Below, one piece after another: positions 60,526-64,000 of a DNA stretch of 64,000 bases. This stretch comes from Terrimonas ginsenosidimutans (lineage in GTDB: Bacteria; Bacteroidota; Bacteroidia; Chitinophagales; Chitinophagaceae). The stretch spans positions 48,040-112,039 of the forward strand of contig NZ_JAKLTR010000020.1 in the NCBI RefSeq assembly GCF_022012415.1. The letters run 5' to 3'. Below the pieces are notes generated by a model. The model did no database searches and had not been told where the DNA came from. It saw nothing but the letters and a program-made list of their open reading frames with translations. A program made the position numbers and the translations under genes. The stretch's first letter is position 1. Every line of letters starts with the position of its first letter.

Positions 60526-61506
60526 CTACCAATACCAGAACTGATCTGTATCAAACGATACGGCGATCACATCGCCCGCTTTCACTCCATGATGCATTGC
60601 CCGCGCAGTGAATGTGAAAGTATCTGCCCGCAAGGTAAGTTCGTCATAAGCGCCCATGAAGGCAATCGCCTCGACGGTAGCATCTATCGTATCAGCGCCG
60701 GCGCTCACGATTCTAACATCTTCTGGGCGAAAGAAAATAGTCTTTTCTTCCTGAACGCCGGATAGCTGGCGGAGCTGGGTTCCCTTCGCTGCGGGGATCA
60801 GGTTGAAAGAACCAAATAAACCGGCAACATAGGCATCTGAAGGTTGTCGGTAAACTTCGAGGGGAGATCCCTTCTGTACGATCCTTCCGGCTTGTATCAC
60901 TACGATCTCATCAGCCCAGGAAAGTGTATCCATAGGATCATGGGATGCAAGCATGCAGGTGGTTCCCAGTTTTTCGCCGATATCTTTGATCACATTCTTC
61001 AGGATATTTTTATGGATCGGGTCGAGATTGGAAAAAGGTTCATCCAGCAAAAGCAGCTTAGGGCTTTTCGTAAGAAGCCGCGCAAGCGCGATGCGTTGTT
61101 TTTCTCCACCAGATAATTGATTGGTGCGTCTTTTCAGCAAATGATCAATTCTGCAGGTTCTGTAGAGCAAAGATGCTTCGCCGGGAGGAAGATCGTCTGC
61201 GTATTCCAGCACTTCATGCACCCACATATTATTGGGTAGTTCATATTGCTGGGATAGATAAGCAATGCCGGGATGACCGGGGATCAGTTTCTCCCAAAGC
61301 CCTTTTACCCTTACCCCTTCAAACCTCACCTCTCCCTGATCTGCCTGGGCAAAACCTGAGATTATCTTCAGCAAAGTGCTTTTTCCGGAACCGGTTTCGC
61401 CGGCGATGGCCACCTGGTGATGCAAAGGAACAGTCAGATCAATGCCGTTGATCACTGTATAATCATTCTCCTTTTTGCTGATGCCCGTAACTTTCAAAAA
61501 ATCCAT
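60526..61506 (-). CDS. ABC transporter ATP-binding protein with C-terminal TOBE-like domain
   Basis: 326 residues. Walker A GETGSGKST, Q-loop YLSQQYELP, signature LSGGEKQRIALAR, Walker B LLLLDEPFSNLD, H-loop ASHDP. The C-terminal ~100 residues (FFRPEDVRIVSAG ... AIAFMGAYDELTL) resemble the TOBE domain of PotA/CysA-type importer ATPases. No permease or binding-protein gene is adjacent, so its partner is elsewhere or it acts otherwise. Convergent with kptA. Monocistronic. Confidence 0.87.
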   Translation of the reverse strand: MDFLKVTGISKKENDYTVINGIDLTVPLHHQVAIAGETGSGKSTLLKIISGFAQADQGEVRFEGVRVKGLWEKLIPGHPGIAYLSQQYELPNNMWVHEVLEYADDLPPGEASLLYRTCRIDHLLKRRTNQLSGGEKQRIALARLLTKSPKLLLLDEPFSNLDPIHKNILKNVIKDIGEKLGTTCMLASHDPMDTLSWADEIVVIQAGRIVQKGSPLEVYRQPSDAYVAGLFGSFNLIPAAKGTQLRQLSGVQEEKTIFFRPEDVRIVSAGADTIDATVEAIAFMGAYDELTLRADTFTFTARAMHHGVKAGDVIAVSFDTDQFWYW

Positions 61507-61559
61507 ACTGTGCGAAAGTACTGTGAAACCTGGTCAGATGATCAACAAAAGATCATTCA

Positions 61560-61585
61560 TACGATATTCCGGAAATTCCGGAATT
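61560..61585. repeat. ATTCCGGAA direct/inverted repeat
   Basis: ATTCCGGAA-ATTCCGGAAT: two adjacent copies of a near-palindrome, in the gap between the ABC gene start and the receiver gene stop. Possible regulator site for the ABC gene (55-80 bases upstream of its ATG). Confidence 0.35.
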
Positions 61586-61628
61586 ATGTAGCGAAGACAG
61601 CTTACGAGCGGTATTTACAGGATCACTG

Positions 61629-61997
61629 CTAGCCGACCCTCCCGGGCACCTGTTCATTGATTCGTTTGAGAAGGTTGGAAATATCAAAAGGTTTTTGAAG
61701 AAATCCGTTTGCATGGCAGTCTTCGATAGACGCAGCCGATATATGCCCTGCTGAGTAAAGCAGTACAGGAACCTTGCTGAACTGATCCATTGCCTTCATT
61801 TCGCGGCAAAGTTCACGTCCGTCTGCCTCCTGAAGATATATGTCGAGTATAATAAGATCCGGACGATACCGATTTAGCACCGGGAAAAATTCAGTATGAT
61901 CGTTCACACTGACCACCTCCATTCCATGGGTTCGCAGTACCAGTGTCACCATCTCCAACAGATCAAGGTCGTCATCTAATACCAGCACTTTGAGCAT
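61629..61997 (-). CDS. Single-domain response regulator (receiver only)
   Basis: 122 residues: acidic pocket VLVLDDDLDLLEM, phospho-acceptor Asp52 in IILDIYLQEADG, switch Ser in LLYSAGH and Lys in FLQKPFDIS. No output domain, so CheY/Spo0F-like signalling by protein contact. It is divergent from the PAS-GAF kinase gene, with starts about 157 bases apart, and is its obvious candidate partner. Confidence 0.92.
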   Translation of the reverse strand: MLKVLVLDDDLDLLEMVTLVLRTHGMEVVSVNDHTEFFPVLNRYRPDLIILDIYLQEADGRELCREMKAMDQFSKVPVLLYSAGHISAASIEDCHANGFLQKPFDISNLLKRINEQVPGRVG

Positions 61998-62106
61998 TTC
62001 GGTTATGTTTATTCAGTTCTTCTCAGCGTTGTTATTCTATTGGCTACAAAATCACAGCCAAAAATTAATATCGGACATCTGGGAAACGAATGGGCATTGG
62101 TTTACC

Positions 62107-62114
62107 TAAATTTG
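62107..62114 (+). promoter_or_regulatory. -7 box TAAATTTG for the kinase gene
   Basis: Exact TAnnTTTG, 40 bases before the ATG; no clear -33 element. Confidence 0.5.
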
Positions 62115-62154
62115 GGTAATATTTAAGAAGTCCCGGAAAATCAAAGAAATCCGC

Positions 62155-63744
62155 ATGCATATCGAAAACCTTGATGAAAAGCAGGCTATGCTTGCAGCCA
62201 TTATTGAGAATTCTGAAGATGCGATTATCAGCAAGAATCTTGACGGCCGCATCACCAGTTGGAACAGGTCTGCCGAACGGATGTTCGGTTATACGGAAAA
62301 TGACGCTTTGGGGCAATTGATCTACATTATCATTCCCCAGGACAGGCACCAAGAGGAAGCGATGATCATCTCGAAGCTGAAGAAGGGAGAGCGGGTGGAA
62401 CACTTTGAAACTGTCCGTAGAGCCAAGAACGGGAAGCTGATCCATGTTGCCATCTCAGTCTCCCCGATCAAAAATGGACAGGGACAGATCGTTGGTGCGT
62501 CAAAGATCGCCCGTGACATTACGCAGCAAAAACAATACGAAGAACGCCTTCAACTGATGCACTCTATCGGTAAAGTGATCTCTGCTCAACTTGATGTCAG
62601 TACCATTCTTCAGAAGGTTACCGATGCCACCACACTGATCGCCGGAGCAGCATTTGGAGCATTCTTTTATAATAAAACTGATTCTAAAGGCGAAGCTTAT
62701 ACCTTATATGCCCTGTCTGGTGCAAAGCGGGAAGATTTTGACAAATTTGGTATGCCGAGAAATACCGCCGTATTCAAAGCTACTTTTGAAGGCGAAGGTA
62801 TTGTTCGCTCAGACGATATCACTAAAGATCCCAGGTATGGGAAGAACGCGCCGCACCAGGGAATGCCCCAGGGACATCTGCCCGTGGTGAGTTACCTGGC
62901 CGTTCCCGTTCTGTCACAAGGAGGGCTTCCCATCGGCGGACTTTTTTTCGGACATCCGGAAGCTGGGGTCTTCAATGAAGAACATGAGACTCTTGTTGCG
63001 TCTATTGCATCACAGGCGGCGATCGCACTGGACAATGCAAAGTTGTATGAAGAAGTTAATATCTTAAGCAATAAGAAAGATACTTTCATCGGCTTTGCCA
63101 GCCATGAACTAAAGACGCCGCTTACAACGATCAAAGGATATCTTCAGCTTGCGGAAGCATCCGAAATATCGGCGAAAGAGATCCTGCCGAAGGTCTCCAA
63201 ACAATTGGCAAGGCTTGAAGGCATCATTGCAGACCTGCTGGATATCTCCAAGATACAGGCAGGCAAGCTTGATCTCCATTTCAACAAGTCAAGCCTGAAA
63301 GAGATCCTGGTTGAAAGTATTGAATCAGTTGATTTCACCGATCACATGATCGAACTTGATCACCCATCGGAGGATGTGGAATTGTTTGCTGACCAGCAAA
63401 AGATCACGCAGGTATTGGTAAACCTGCTCTCCAATGCAGTGAAATATTCACCAGCGGAAACGCGCATCACTGTTTCTGCACTCCTCATGGGCGATGAAGT
63501 GCAGATCAGCGTCAGTGATGAAGGCGAAGGAATTTCAAAAGAACATCTCACCAGTATCTTTAACCAGTACTACCGGGTTTCTTCCGGCAAAAAAACACCC
63601 AAAGGCATGGGGCTTGGTCTTTATATTTCGAAAGAGATCATTGAAGGACACCTGGGAAAGATCTGGGCAGAAAGTGAACAGGGAAAAGGATCCTCTTTTC
63701 ATATCCGTTTTCCGGTCGAACGTCCCCGGTATCTCAACAGTTAA
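62155..63744 (+). CDS. Cytoplasmic PAS-GAF sensor histidine kinase
   Basis: 529 residues with no membrane segments. PAS domain ~10-125 (AAIIENSEDAIISKNLDGRITSWN, RMFGYTENDALGQ, PAC end KIARDITQQKQYEE). GAF domain ~135-300 (VTDATTLIAGAAFGAFFYN, VVSYLAVPVLSQGGLPIGGLFFGH, SIASQAAIALDNAKLYEE). HisKA with phospho-acceptor His317 in GFASHELKTPLTTIKGYLQL, and HATPase with N-box VNLLSNAVKYSP, G1 VSDEGEGIS and G2 GMGLGLYIS. The signal is unknown; GAF could bind a nucleotide or chromophore, but I see no bilin-type Cys motif that decides this. It likely phosphorylates the divergent receiver. Confidence 0.92.
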   Translation: MHIENLDEKQAMLAAIIENSEDAIISKNLDGRITSWNRSAERMFGYTENDALGQLIYIIIPQDRHQEEAMIISKLKKGERVEHFETVRRAKNGKLIHVAISVSPIKNGQGQIVGASKIARDITQQKQYEERLQLMHSIGKVISAQLDVSTILQKVTDATTLIAGAAFGAFFYNKTDSKGEAYTLYALSGAKREDFDKFGMPRNTAVFKATFEGEGIVRSDDITKDPRYGKNAPHQGMPQGHLPVVSYLAVPVLSQGGLPIGGLFFGHPEAGVFNEEHETLVASIASQAAIALDNAKLYEEVNILSNKKDTFIGFASHELKTPLTTIKGYLQLAEASEISAKEILPKVSKQLARLEGIIADLLDISKIQAGKLDLHFNKSSLKEILVESIESVDFTDHMIELDHPSEDVELFADQQKITQVLVNLLSNAVKYSPAETRITVSALLMGDEVQISVSDEGEGISKEHLTSIFNQYYRVSSGKKTPKGMGLGLYISKEIIEGHLGKIWAESEQGKGSSFHIRFPVERPRYLNS

Positions 63745-63923
63745 CCTCTCAGCATCATAAAAACTGCGTATAGAAACGCCGGCACGCCCAGCAAGATCAC
63801 CGCTATTACTAGTACGCATCCGCTTCCCGTAATGCTGTTTTTCCAGGATGTCTGCCTTTTTAAAACAGGCAGCTCACCCGGCTCTCCTACTTTAATATCA
63901 ATTTCGTTTAGTTTAACAGGCAC
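63741..63923 (-). CDS. Small membrane protein, about 60 residues
   Basis: Starts with GTG at 63923 (a TTG four codons earlier is possible): VPVKLNEIDIKVGEPGELPV, a short basic stretch (KRQTSWKNS) and one hydrophobic segment (GCVLVIAVILLGVPAFLYAVFMML), ending RG. The stop overlaps the kinase stop by four bases on the other strand. Not a known family; the positive-inside pattern and hydrophobic helix make a real single-pass protein plausible. Confidence 0.5.
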   Translation of the reverse strand: MPVKLNEIDIKVGEPGELPVLKRQTSWKNSITGSGCVLVIAVILLGVPAFLYAVFMMLRG

Positions 63924-63935
63924 GGCGTACCTCAA

Positions 63936-64000
63936 TACACGTCAACTTAAGGTTTGGCTGGTGTATAAGTAACGCGGCGGGCGCGGCGATACGCGGCGGA
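63936..64000. other. Window end, GC-rich repeats
   Basis: CGCGGCGGGCGCGGCGATACGCGGCGGA wording in short CGCGGCG units; no gene visible before the window ends. Confidence 0.4.

Noticed and set aside
60448..60765. A 105-codon plus-strand frame overlapping kptA by ATGA
   Set aside because: Nearly all of it is antisense to the C-terminal part of the ABC ATPase, which has clear coding features; no family resemblance.
1..64000. tRNA or rRNA genes
   Set aside because: I looked for T-loop (GTTCGANTC) and anticodon-arm patterns in the intergenic regions on both strands and found none convincing; no rRNA-like sequence.

Overview
The window comes from the chromosome of a Bacteroidota bacterium, most likely family Chitinophagaceae. 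Supporting signs are: T9SS C-terminal sorting domains on two secreted proteins, SusC/SusD outer-membrane pairs, DUF6377 and DUF2490 proteins, promoters with the Bacteroidota -7 box TAnnTTTG, almost no Shine-Dalgarno sequences, and many secreted peptidases. There is no rRNA, no recognisable tRNA, no CRISPR array, no intact insertion sequence and no prophage. I made all calls by eye from sequence, without database searches.

Layout. 0.1-6.1 kb, mostly minus strand: proline catabolism (pruA), release factor 2 (prfB, with an intact programmed +1 frameshift), an M61 peptidase with PDZ domain, and a secreted amidohydrolase. 6.1-7.4 kb: a large intergenic region holding copy A of a dispersed structured repeat. 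7.4-16.5 kb: secreted and envelope proteins (T9SS cargo, DUF2807 lipoprotein, dienelactone-hydrolase-like lipoprotein, LemA plus M48 pair, M43 metalloprotease, glutaminyl cyclase, methyltransferase). 16.6-22 kb: a three-gene minus-strand operon encoding a 1012-residue TPR protein, an outer-membrane beta-barrel and an HU-CCDC81-like membrane protein. 22.3-30.7 kb: DoxX, thioesterase, site-2 protease, PBP4-type D-Ala-D-Ala carboxypeptidase, a Uma2 pseudogene, cinA, a 2-oxoacid dehydrogenase E2, DUF2490 and a hypothetical. 30.8-39.7 kb: S9 peptidase, DMT exporter, polyprenol-P-sugar synthase, exonuclease, tiny lipoprotein, NarL-type regulator, TonB receptor.

39.8-47.6 kb: a complete histidine operon, hisG-D-C-B-H-(GNAT)-A-F-IE. 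It is preceded by a promoter, a 15-codon leader peptide with five His codons, and an attenuator whose antiterminator strand overlaps the leader stop codon. 47.6-48.5 kb: an orphan terminator and copy B of the dispersed repeat. 48.6-59.8 kb: a polysaccharide utilisation locus (DUF6377 sensor-regulator, SusC, SusD, GH71-like and GH97 enzymes). The enzyme pair suggests an alpha-1,3-linked glucan as substrate. 59.9-64 kb: kptA RNA 2'-phosphotransferase with a hairpin over its start codon, an orphan ABC ATPase, and a divergent receiver / PAS-GAF-histidine kinase pair.

The least explained features are: the ~450-bp repeat present at 6.3-6.8 and 47.9-48.4 kb in opposite orientation, with a decayed coding end, a terminator and a GNRA-capped hairpin; two heptamer-built palindromic elements at 15.4 and 22.1 kb; the His leader/attenuator; and the acetyltransferase translationally coupled inside the his operon.
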